Of a stretch of 64,000 nt of DNA, positions 1-10,500 are shown one piece after another. This stretch comes from an uncultured Flavobacteriales bacterium (GTDB lineage Bacteria > Bacteroidota > Bacteroidia > Flavobacteriales_E > Vicingaceae), in the NCBI GenBank assembly GCA_905479915.1, contig CAJQOH010000021.1, forward strand, positions 31,333 through 95,332, written 5' to 3'. Numbering within the stretch: the first letter of the stretch is position 1; every line of letters starts with the position of its first letter. Under the pieces are notes generated by a model. The model ran no database searches and was not told the DNA's origin. It saw nothing but the letters and a program-made list of their open reading frames with translations. The position numbers and the translations under genes are program-made.

Positions 1-50
1 ATATATACTGAAAGTAAGAATGATTGGACTTTATTACATTTAATAAAAAG

Positions 51-3000
51 ATGAATAAATTTTATAAATATATAATTGTTGTAATATGTTTTTTAACAGC
101 TCTTTCGAGTTATTCTCAAACTAAAATAAAGCATTTCTCATCAGATTCATCTCTATTTTTTCAGGAGATGGAAGAGTTTTTAACCTATTCTAGAAAGCAA
201 GATGGAGTTTTGGTAATGGATCAATTTTCATGGTCATGGTTTGGGGGTAAATTTTCAGACAAAGAAAAAGAAGGGGTTTATAAAATTTGTAATTTGATGC
301 TTAAGAAAAGAAAGAAAGCTTTTCCTGATTTTAAAAACTACTTGTTTTCTGTTTCTGAATTTGTAAATAGCGAATATCAATCTGAAGAGAGTTTTGAGAG
401 TTGGCAAAAAATACTGGTTAAATTGATTAATGGTAAAAGTAAAAAGCGATTTACGGATTACCTAAAAGCTTGTAATAGCTTATTTAGTGAGAATTTACTG
501 TATAAATCAGCTTCTAATTCTTGGGCTGCGAATAATAGTAATTATGCATTTGGTTACGATAGTCTGCCAACCATAGAGTTTGAATCTCTAAACTTAACAT
601 GTTATTCTAAAGGAGACAGCTCTGTTATTTACGATACGAAAGGGATCTATTACCCAACAGAATCAAAATGGGTTGGAGATGGTGGTAAAATTAATTGGAA
701 GAGAGCAGGTTTTTCTTCAGATTCAGTTTATGCAGAAATTAATGATTATACCATAAGTACTAAGTCTCCTAAATATACAATTAAGGATGTTAAATTTTAT
801 GACCTCTATTATTTTGAAGAACCAATGATTGGGGTTCTTAATGAGAAGGTATTAGCTAATGTTAAAGCATTAAAAGCAACTTATCCTAGATTTGATTCTT
901 ATGAAGCAATATTTGTGATTAAAGATATATCAAAAGATGTAGATTATATAGGAGGATTCTCCCTTTATGGAAGAAAGGTTTTAGGAAGAGGGACGGAAGA
1001 TCAAGATGCGTATTTGATTTTTAATAGAAAGAACCTTCCTTTTTTAAAGGTGGCATCTAAAACTTTTATTATTAAACCAGAACGTATTGTATCTCAAATT
1101 GCTGCGACTACATTTTATATTAAAGAAGATTCTATATTCCACCCAGGTCTTTCGTTTAAGTATTTTGTAAATGATAGAAATGTATCTTTAATTCGAGACA
1201 ATAAAGGAATCAAAATAACACCTTACTTTAATTCATATCATCAGGTAGATATGGATTTTGAGTCATTAAATTGGAAGATTGATTCACCCATGGTTGAGTT
1301 TAGGAACATGAAAGGGGGAACAAGAACTAGAGCAACATTTATTTCATCGAATTATTTTAGAAAAAGTGACTATATGAAGTTGATGGGGCTTGAATCTAAG
1401 CACCCACTATATACCATTTTTAAGTTGGCTAATAAGTTGGATACAAATTTCATAACAAACGATGATGTAGCAAGTTTTACATTAAAGTCTTATTCTACTA
1501 TTGAAACAATGTTGTTGGACTTGTCAAATAAAGGATTTATAAATTATAATTATGATGATAAATCTTTTATCGTCAAGCCCAAATTGATTGATTGGGTTCA
1601 GGCAAGTGGAGGTAATGTAGATTATGATGTTATTGGGTTTTTATCCAATGTAAAAGGGTATAGTAATGCAAAATTAAGTCTTTTAAATTATGACCTGCAA
1701 TTAAGTGGGGTGAATAGTATTAATGTTAGTGATTCTCAAGAGGTTATAATTTATCCATCACATCGGGAAGTGACATTAAAAAAGAACCGAGATTTTGATT
1801 TTAGTGGGGTAGTTCAAGCTGGACGTTTTGATGTTATGGGGAGTAACTTTAAATTTAAGTACGATGAATTTAAAATTGAGATGCCAAATGTTGATTCTTT
1901 AAGAATATATGCTGAAATACCTCGTAAAGATAAAAATGGAAACCCTATCATAAGACCTGTAAAAACGATGATAGAAAAGATAACGGGAGACTTATTGATA
2001 GATAAACCGGATAATAAATCAGGTGTTAAGCCTGCAGATGAATATCCAATTTTGAATAGTTATAAAGATTCCTATGTTTTTTATGATAAGAAATCGATAC
2101 AGGGCGGTGTGTATAAAAAGGATGATTTCTATTTTCATGTTGAACCATTTACAATTGATAGTTTAGATAATTTTGATAATGAACAACTTCAATTCAAAGG
2201 AACAATGTTGTCTGCAGGAATATTTCCTGATTTTGATGAGACGTTAACTTTACAGCCAGATCATTCTTTAGGTTTTGTTAGAGAGACACCTAAAGGAGGT
2301 TTCCCTATGTATGGAGGAAAAGGAACATTCCATGATACGATTAAATTGAGTAATGAAGGGTTAAGAGGAAGTGGTAAATTAGAGTATATAGCGTCAACAA
2401 CGTATTCAAATGATTTTATTTACTTTCCAGATTCGATGAATGCAATAGCTCAAAATTACAATGTGAAAGAGAGTCCTGTTGAAGTTGAATTCCCTCCAGT
2501 GGAAGGTGAAGATGTTATGACTCGATGGTATCCAAGTAAAGATATTATGATTCATAGAGAAAGAAGTAAACCTATTGCTATGTATGATATGAAATCTTAC
2601 ATGCATGGTCAAACAATGATTCGACCAGATGGATTATCAGGTTCAGGAGTATTTGAATTTAAAAAAGCTGAATTAGAAGCAAATCTAATTAAGTTTAAGT
2701 TTAAAGATTTCCAATCCGATACAGCAGACTTTAGATTAAAAGACGAAGGTAATACAGATGTTGAAGCTTTGGCTTTCTCAACAGTAAATGTCAATGCTTA
2801 TGTAACTTTTGATGGTAGGTATGGTCAATTTAGGTCAAATGGAGGTGGGTCATATATTAAGTTTGATCCAATGCAGTACATCTGTTATATGGAGGAGTTT
2901 AAATGGTTTATGGATAATGATGATATTGAGCTTTCTGCTGGAGAAGCTAAATCGACAGATGCTTCTGGGGTTAAGTTAGATGGAGCCCAGTTTATATCGG

Positions 3001-4505
3001 TTCATCCAGATCAAGATTCTTTAAGTTTCTTTTCATCAAAAGCAAAATATGATTTGAAGAAAAAGGTAATTTATGCTAAAGGAGTTAAGTTTATGAATGT
3101 TGCCGATGCAATGCTTTATCCGGATAGTGGAAATGTTACTATTGATAAAAAAGCAAAAATGCGAACGCTTAATAACTCTAGAGTTGTTGCAAGTTTTGTA
3201 ACTCAGAACCATAATATGTACAACTCTACAATAAATGTTTTTGGTAAGAAGAAGTATGCTGGTAGTGGGTATATAGATTATGTTGATGAAATAGAAAAAA
3301 CACAAACAATTTATTTAGAAAATATAGGGGTAGATACAACAGGCCAGACTTATGCTACAGCCGAGCTGAAAGATACTGCTAATTTCACTCTAAGTCCAAA
3401 TTATGAGTTCTATGGAAAAGTTAAATTGTTTGCTAATAATGAGTATTTAACATTTGATGGTTATTCAAGGGTATTTCATGAGTGTGATTTATTAAGTAGA
3501 AATTGGTTTAGTTTTGAATCTGAAATAAACCCTACAGAAATATATATACCTGTAGATAGTACTACTAAAGATATAAGTGGAAACCCTTTATTGGCGAGCG
3601 TTTTCTTGAGTCCAGATTCTCTAGGAATATATACGTCTTATTTAAATACGAAGAAAAAGTATAGTCATATCCCTGTATTGCCAGCAGAAGGGTTTTTATT
3701 CTATGATAAGGAGAAAGAAGAATATAAGATCTCTAATAGAGATAAGTTACAAGAAATGTCTTTCGGAGGAAACTATTTGAGTTTAAATACTAAAAACTGT
3801 AAAGTGTACGGGGAAGGTACTATCAATTTAGGTGAGGAGGTAGGTCAAGTAGAGCTTCAAACCGCTGGTGTCATTGAACATAATCAATTAGATGACGAAG
3901 TGATATTTGATATGGTAATGACAACAGATTTTTTCTTTAATGATGAATCCCTAAAGAAGATGACTAAACAGCTACAAGAGGCAAGTTCTTTAAAACCTGC
4001 TAAATTAGATAGACCTACTTTTGAAAAAGGGTTAAGAGAAATTGTAGGCTCTGTAGAAGGCGATAAGTTAATTGCACAGGCTAATTTAAATGGAGAGTTT
4101 AAGAAAGTGCCTAAATCTCTAGAAAAAACCTTTGTATTTAATGATTTGAAAATGAGATGGAATGATGATAGCAAGTCATATAAGTCATTTGGTACTATAG
4201 GTATTAGTAATATTAAGAATAAGCAAATCAATAAATATGTAACAGGAAAGATAGAGTTGGTAAAGAAGAGAAGTGGAGATATCTTAACGATATATATAGA
4301 GGTAGACAGAAATAATTGGTATTTCTTTACCTATACTCGAGGGATTATGCAGTCAATATCTTCTAATGCGGACTTTAATTCTGCGATTACTGAAACAAAA
4401 ACTGATAAACGAAAATCAAAGGCAGAAAAAGGTCAAGAGTCATACCAGTATATGTATTCAACAGATAGGAAAAAGAAAGATTTTATTAGAAAATTTGAAA
4501 ATTAG
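51..4505 (+). CDS. Giant secreted beta-rich protein, unknown function (OstA-like strand pattern)
   Basis: The protein has 1484 residues from the ATG at 51. An in-frame TTG at 24 would add nine residues ahead of the signal peptide, so I prefer 51. Residues 1-23 form a signal peptide (Lys-rich start, hydrophobic core, ending SSYSQ). The rest has no transmembrane helix and looks almost all beta. Roughly residues 800-1200 contain recurring short strands with phrases such as KVIYAKGV, DSGNVTID and AELKDTANF, recalling the stacked-strand OstA/LptA jelly roll of lipopolysaccharide transport proteins. That resemblance is inference only. The C-terminus is Lys/Glu-rich. The next gene has its own promoter at 4525. 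It could be a periplasmic or outer-membrane scaffold; I do not recognise a named family. Confidence 0.85.
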   Translation: MNKFYKYIIVVICFLTALSSYSQTKIKHFSSDSSLFFQEMEEFLTYSRKQDGVLVMDQFSWSWFGGKFSDKEKEGVYKICNLMLKKRKKAFPDFKNYLFSVSEFVNSEYQSEESFESWQKILVKLINGKSKKRFTDYLKACNSLFSENLLYKSASNSWAANNSNYAFGYDSLPTIEFESLNLTCYSKGDSSVIYDTKGIYYPTESKWVGDGGKINWKRAGFSSDSVYAEINDYTISTKSPKYTIKDVKFYDLYYFEEPMIGVLNEKVLANVKALKATYPRFDSYEAIFVIKDISKDVDYIGGFSLYGRKVLGRGTEDQDAYLIFNRKNLPFLKVASKTFIIKPERIVSQIAATTFYIKEDSIFHPGLSFKYFVNDRNVSLIRDNKGIKITPYFNSYHQVDMDFESLNWKIDSPMVEFRNMKGGTRTRATFISSNYFRKSDYMKLMGLESKHPLYTIFKLANKLDTNFITNDDVASFTLKSYSTIETMLLDLSNKGFINYNYDDKSFIVKPKLIDWVQASGGNVDYDVIGFLSNVKGYSNAKLSLLNYDLQLSGVNSINVSDSQEVIIYPSHREVTLKKNRDFDFSGVVQAGRFDVMGSNFKFKYDEFKIEMPNVDSLRIYAEIPRKDKNGNPIIRPVKTMIEKITGDLLIDKPDNKSGVKPADEYPILNSYKDSYVFYDKKSIQGGVYKKDDFYFHVEPFTIDSLDNFDNEQLQFKGTMLSAGIFPDFDETLTLQPDHSLGFVRETPKGGFPMYGGKGTFHDTIKLSNEGLRGSGKLEYIASTTYSNDFIYFPDSMNAIAQNYNVKESPVEVEFPPVEGEDVMTRWYPSKDIMIHRERSKPIAMYDMKSYMHGQTMIRPDGLSGSGVFEFKKAELEANLIKFKFKDFQSDTADFRLKDEGNTDVEALAFSTVNVNAYVTFDGRYGQFRSNGGGSYIKFDPMQYICYMEEFKWFMDNDDIELSAGEAKSTDASGVKLDGAQFISVHPDQDSLSFFSSKAKYDLKKKVIYAKGVKFMNVADAMLYPDSGNVTIDKKAKMRTLNNSRVVASFVTQNHNMYNSTINVFGKKKYAGSGYIDYVDEIEKTQTIYLENIGVDTTGQTYATAELKDTANFTLSPNYEFYGKVKLFANNEYLTFDGYSRVFHECDLLSRNWFSFESEINPTEIYIPVDSTTKDISGNPLLASVFLSPDSLGIYTSYLNTKKKYSHIPVLPAEGFLFYDKEKEEYKISNRDKLQEMSFGGNYLSLNTKNCKVYGEGTINLGEEVGQVELQTAGVIEHNQLDDEVIFDMVMTTDFFFNDESLKKMTKQLQEASSLKPAKLDRPTFEKGLREIVGSVEGDKLIAQANLNGEFKKVPKSLEKTFVFNDLKMRWNDDSKSYKSFGTIGISNIKNKQINKYVTGKIELVKKRSGDILTIYIEVDRNNWYFFTYTRGIMQSISSNADFNSAITETKTDKRKSKAEKGQESYQYMYSTDRKKKDFIRKFEN

Positions 4506-4524
4506 TATAGAGAAAAATCTATTT

Positions 4525-4555
4525 TTTGCATCCATATAATATATTCTTAATTTTG
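4525..4555 (+). promoter_or_regulatory. Bacteroidota-type promoter for the PD40-SPOR gene
   Basis: TTTG at 4525-4528, a 19-base spacer, then TAATTTTG at 4548-4555. This is an exact match to the TTTG-N19-TAnnTTTG pattern read by the Bacteroidota primary sigma factor. It lies 21 bases upstream of the ATG at 4577. Confidence 0.7.
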
Positions 4556-4576
4556 ACAATTGGCTTCGGCTTATAA

Positions 4577-7500
4577 ATGATAAGAAAAAATATACATAAA
4601 ATAACATTAACAGTAGTGGCCCTACTGTTTTTTGCTGTTAATTCTAGAGCACAATATGCTTCAGAAGATGAGATGAAAACAGCTGCAAATGAAATGTTTG
4701 AAGAGGCGAACTATATAGGTTCTATCAAGTTATTTTCTCAATTATTAAGTACATACCCTAAAGATCCTAGTTATAATTATAAATACGGTGCTTGTGTTCT
4801 TTTTGGATCAAGAGATAAAGAAAAAGCATTAAAGTATTTAAAGTTTGCTGTTTCTAAATCTAATGTAGATCCTGAAGCATTTTATTTTTTAGCGAAAGCT
4901 TATCATCACAATTATCAATTTGCTCCGGCTATAGTTTATTACAATAAGTATAAAGGAAAAACTACAGCTAAAGATCATCAAAAATATAATATTGATAGAG
5001 AGATTAAGATGTGTGAAAATGGAAGTCAGTTGATAAAAAGTATGACGAACATTGGTGTTTTGAGTAAAAAAGAGATTAAAGCGACAGATTTTTTTAGATC
5101 ATACGAATTGAATGGAATAGGAGGTAAGATAATTGTTAAGCCTGATGATTTTAAAAGTAAGTTAGATATTAAGAAAAATGAGAACTCGGTTATTTACCTA
5201 GGAGAGAAGAAGGATATGGTTGTTTATTCCTCTTATGGTAAAACGGATGACAATGGTAAAGATATTTATAGGGTTGTTAGACTTCCAAGTGGAGAATGGA
5301 GTAAGCCAACATCTATAGGAGATGAAATAAATACAGAGTTTGATGAAGATTATCCTTTTTTACACCCAGATGGAAGAACGCTTTACTTTAGTTCTAAAGG
5401 GTATAACAGTATGGGGGGGTATGATATTTTTAAATCAACATTAGACCCTAGTACTGGTAAATGGACTTATCCAGAAAATTTAGACTTTCCAATAAATACT
5501 CCAGATGATGATATTTTATTTATTTCTGATATAGATAATAAGTTAGCTTACTTTGGTTCTTCTAGAGCAAGCAAGCAAGGAGAATTAACTGTTTATAGAG
5601 TTAAGGTAGATCCTGAACCAGTAGGAAGTTCAGTTATTAAGGGATTTTTTGTGTCAGAATCTAACCCTACTATGAAATCTGCAACAATTACGATAAAAGA
5701 TGCAGAGCAAGATAGGAGATATGGTGTGTATAAAACAAATAATGAATCAGGTGAATACCTACTTGCTTTTCCTAGTAATGGAGGGAAGTTTAAAATCTTA
5801 GTAGAGACAACAAGTGATGCTCCTGTTCATGCAGCCATTATAGAGTTGCCAGAATTAGATGGATTTAGAGCGTTAAAGCAAGAGTTAAGATTAGTTGGAG
5901 AAGGAGATGCTGAAAAGTTAGTTGTTAAAAACCTATTTGATGAAACGGATGAGTTTGATATCAATGACCCATTAGTTGTTCAGAATATTTTAAAAGAAAG
6001 AGCTAAGCTAGAAGTTAATACAACAGAAGAGGAAGTTAACAACTCTTTAGCGAACAGTTTAAAAGCAGCTTTAGAGAATCAGTCAAAACCTAAATCTAGT
6101 TATAGTGATTTGTCGGATGATCAATTGGTGAATAAAACTGATGAAGTAGCTGCTAATATTATAGATCAAACAGCAACATCAAAAGAACAAGCCAATAAAT
6201 CGTATGAAATAGCAAATACAAAAAGTGCCGAGGCTAAGGAATTGTATAATGAGGCAAAAACATTAAGTGCTAATGGAGATGTTGAGAAAGCAGAAGCTAA
6301 AAAGTTAGAAGCAGCTAAGTTGATAAATGAGGTTGTTGCTGCATTAGCTATAGCTAAAACATTAGATAATGAAGCTGTTGAGAGAGAGAGTGATTTAGAG
6401 AAAGTAAAATCACTTCAAGAAAATATCAATACTAGTATTGATAATGGAAATAGAGAAGAGGCTGAAGCTAAAATGACAGAATTAGATGAAATAGCTTCTG
6501 CAACTTATCATACGGAGTCAGCTCTAGAAAAAGAAGAGGAACTTTCTGATGATAATTTAGCTGAAAAAGAGAAAGTATACACTGAAAACAATGAGTATTT
6601 AACTGAATTAACAGATAGAGAGTATGAGTTAAAAGAAACAATTAAAAAATTAGAAGAGAAGAAGGAAACTACAAAAAAGAAAAGTGAAATAGCTGATATA
6701 GATACAAGAATTGAAGCTTTAAAAATAGATGTAGAAGATACTAAGTTTGATATAGATAATGCAAAAAATAAAACAACTAAGATTGATCTGTCATATAATA
6801 AAGCTAAGTCAGAAGCAGCAATTACTAAAGACGTAATTGCTTCAGTGGGAGAGGGAGAAGTTGTGGGAACACCTATTAGTGAAGCAAGTAAACTTCAACT
6901 AGAGAATGATGTTGTTTACTTTGAAAATGAAGGTATGGTTGGAATTTATCCAACTGAAAGTGAAATTTCTTCAGAAGAACCAATAGTAGCTGTTGAAAGT
7001 TACAATTTAGAAGAACATAAAGATGAATATGCTATTATTGATGATTCGGGTGAAATCATTGATTACAATACAACATACAGTTCTAAAATAGTTGATGCTG
7101 ATAGTTCTACTGACCCAGTAGAACGAGCTGAAATTGTAATGCAAATTAATGAGAGTTGGATTAAAGATATCGGTGATGAAATTGCGATAAGAGAAAAGCA
7201 ATTGAATGCTGAAACAAGCACTTCAGAAAAAACTAAATTAGAAGATAGAATTGAGGTATTAAAGGCATTAAAATTAGAGAAGCAAAAAGAGTTTATTGAA
7301 AATGAGAAGTTGATTGCTGACAATAAACCTATTTTAACAGAAGAGACAACAAGTCCTGTTGTTTCAACTAGTTCTGAAGAGGATGTGAATATCATGAATA
7401 CTGATGGGACTCTAATTGATTATGAAACAAAATACAATTCAGAATTAGATGCTTTAGGAGATGAAGAAACGTATGCTACTTCGGCTAAAAAAGCAGAAAT

Positions 7501-10500
7501 TCATGGCAATTGGGCAAATGCTACTGAACAAGAAATTCTAATTAAGAAAATGGCGTTGGTAGAAGCTGATGAGGCTGATAAAAATGAGATAGAAAATGAA
7601 ATAGCTGTTTTAGAGAATACCTTGGTAGAACAGCAGGAATTTGCAGGATTGTATGAAATGCAAGCTGAATCTATGAAACCAGAAGGAGTTGTAGAGGAAG
7701 AGCCAATAGCTAGTACAGAAGAGGCGGTAACAACAACTGAAGAACCAATAGTTGAAAATGAAGAGCCAGTAGCACGTGTTGGATCGAACTATGAAGAAGA
7801 GTTAGAAGCTATAGGAGAAGAAGATACTTATGAATCAAATGTTAAGAAAGCAGCAATACATAATGATTGGGCAAAAGCAACAGAAAAAGAAATAGCAACC
7901 AAAAAAGAAGCTTTAAGTGTTGCTGATGAAGCAGATAAGAATGGTATTGAAAATGAAATAGCTGTTTTAGAGAATACCTTGGTAGAACAGCAGGAATTTG
8001 CAGGATTGTATGAAATGCAAGCTGAATCTATGAAGCCAGAAGGAGTTGTAGAGGAAGAACTAATAGCTAGTACAGAAGAAGCAGTAACAACAACTGAAGA
8101 AGCAGTAGTTGAAAATGAAGAACCAGTTGCACGCGTTGAATCAAACTATACTGAAGAGTTAGAGGCTATAGGAGATGAAGATACTTATGAATCAAATCTT
8201 AAGAAAGCAGAAATTCATGGTAATTGGGCAAAAGCAACAGAAAAAGAAATAGCAACCCAAAAAGAGGCTTTAAGTGTTGCTGATGAAGCAGATAAGAATG
8301 GTATTGAAAATGAAATAGCTGTTTTAGAGAATACCTTGTTAGAGCAGCAAGAGTTTGCAGGGTTGTATGAAATGCAAGCTGAATCTATGAAACCAGAAGG
8401 AGTTGTAGAGGAAGAGCCGATAGCTAGTACAGAAGAGGTAGTAACAACAACTGAAGAACCAATAGTTGAAAGTGAAGAGCCAATCGCTAATTCTGAGAGT
8501 ATTTTAAATACTGAGTTAAAAGAAGAGGATTTAACAGTAAATAATTTAAATGATCCATCAGATGATTTTTCTAATTTGAAGTACAACAATAAGTTTAATT
8601 ATCAATCTACTCAATCAAAAAATTCAGTAGCTACAATAGCTGATTTGAAAAATGAAGCAAGAGAATTAAAAGAAGAATCTGAGGTTAAAATAAATACAGC
8701 TGGTAATGCTTCTTCAGAAGAAGAGAAGGAACAATTAACTGCAGAAGCTAATGAATTGCTTGATCAATCAAACGGTAAACAAGAGCGTATTGCTAAAGTT
8801 TATGAGGGAGCTAATAGAAGTGAATTTTATAATAATCAGGCTACACTTTCTGAGTTGAAATCAGAAAATCCTAATAAAGGGTCGAATGAAACAATAATGG
8901 CAGAACTATTAGTTGAGGAATCTGATAACTATTATGATCAAGCAAAACGAAAGCGAGAACAGGCAGCTGATATGCCAAATTTCACTTCAAAAACAGTTAC
9001 CTTACAACAAGCATATGAGCTTGAAATGAAAGCAATAGAGAAACAAAAAATGGCAATGAATAAATTGTCTGGAGGTAGTACAAGTGAACCAATAGTTAGT
9101 ACTACAACAACAGAACCAGTTTCTGATAATGAGAACCCTGTTGCAACAAGTGATGAAATATCAACAGAAGATCAAACAGTTCTTTTAAACCTTTCACCTG
9201 TAGAAATTTCAGCAATTCAAGATTCAGAAGATTTTCAAGAATATGCAGCTTTAAAGAAAACGAAAAGAAGGTTAGTTAAAGAAGCTAAAGTAGAATATGT
9301 TGAGGCTGCTAAGTTTGAAGAGGAAGCAAAAGATCAAGAACAATTAGGACTTAGTTTAAAAGCTATGGCTGAAGGTGCTGCAACAGAAGAGGATAAAGCT
9401 AAAAAGCTTTCTCAAATAGAGAAATTAAATAAAATGATTGCGGATAATAAATCAAAATCAGCAGAGTTAAAAAGTAGTGCAGCTGATAAAGAAACTCAAG
9501 CAAAAGAGGCAGGAGACAAATCAGATTTCATATTAATTAATACGGATGAAGATGTAGCGAATAATTATACTGCGATAGAGAAAGCAGAAACCTTTGACGG
9601 TGAATTTATGGCTAAAGTAATGGCTAGAACTTCAACACCTTCTCCAGCCGTTGATGAACCATTGGCTTCTATAGAAGAACCAATAGTAGAAGAGGTAGCC
9701 ACCGAAGAGCCAATAGCAGAAGAACCTGTAATAGCGAATGAGGAGGTAGTTGTGGAAGAAAATCCTGTTGCAACAAGTGAAGAACCAATAGTTGAAGAGG
9801 TAGCTACTGAAGAGCCGATAGCAGAAGAACCTGTAATAACGAATGAGGAAGTAGTTGTTGAAGAAAGCCCTGTTGCAACAAGTGAGGAACCAATAGTTGA
9901 AGAGGTAGCTACTGAAGAGCCGATAGCAGAAGAACCTGTAATAACGAATGAGGAAGTAGTTGTGGAAGAAAATCCAGTTGCTACTAACGAAGATCCTATA
10001 GTTGAAGAACCTGTAGTTACAAATGAAGAGCCTAAAACTGAAGAGCCAATTGTAGAGGAAACGGCAACAAATGATCAGACTTTGGAGAATATAGATGTAA
10101 TACCAGAAGTACTTAGTAAATCAATATTTGTTATTAATAACAATAAAGCTGCTTATAATAGTAGCAAAAGAATACCAACAACAACAAAATTACCAGAAGG
10201 GTTAGTCTTTAAGGTTCAAGTTGGTGCATTTAGAAATGCTATTCCACAAGATCACTTTAAAGGGTTTGCACCAATATTGGCAGAAGATGCAGGGAATGGG
10301 ATAACACGATATACTGCAGGTTTATTTAAGACATTTAACACTGCAAATGAAGCAAAAGGATCTATTCGATCTATTGGGTATTCTGATGCCTTTGTTGTAG
10401 CATTTTATAACGGTAAAAGAATTAACATTAACGAGGCTAGGGCTATGATAGATTCTGGTACTGAAACTAACGATTCATTTGAGAATACTCCTATAGTAAG

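Noticed and set aside
7430..9988. Regular repeats considered as a CRISPR array
   Set aside because: The periods are 357 and 105 bp with no unique spacers, and both keep one reading frame. They are coding tandem repeats.
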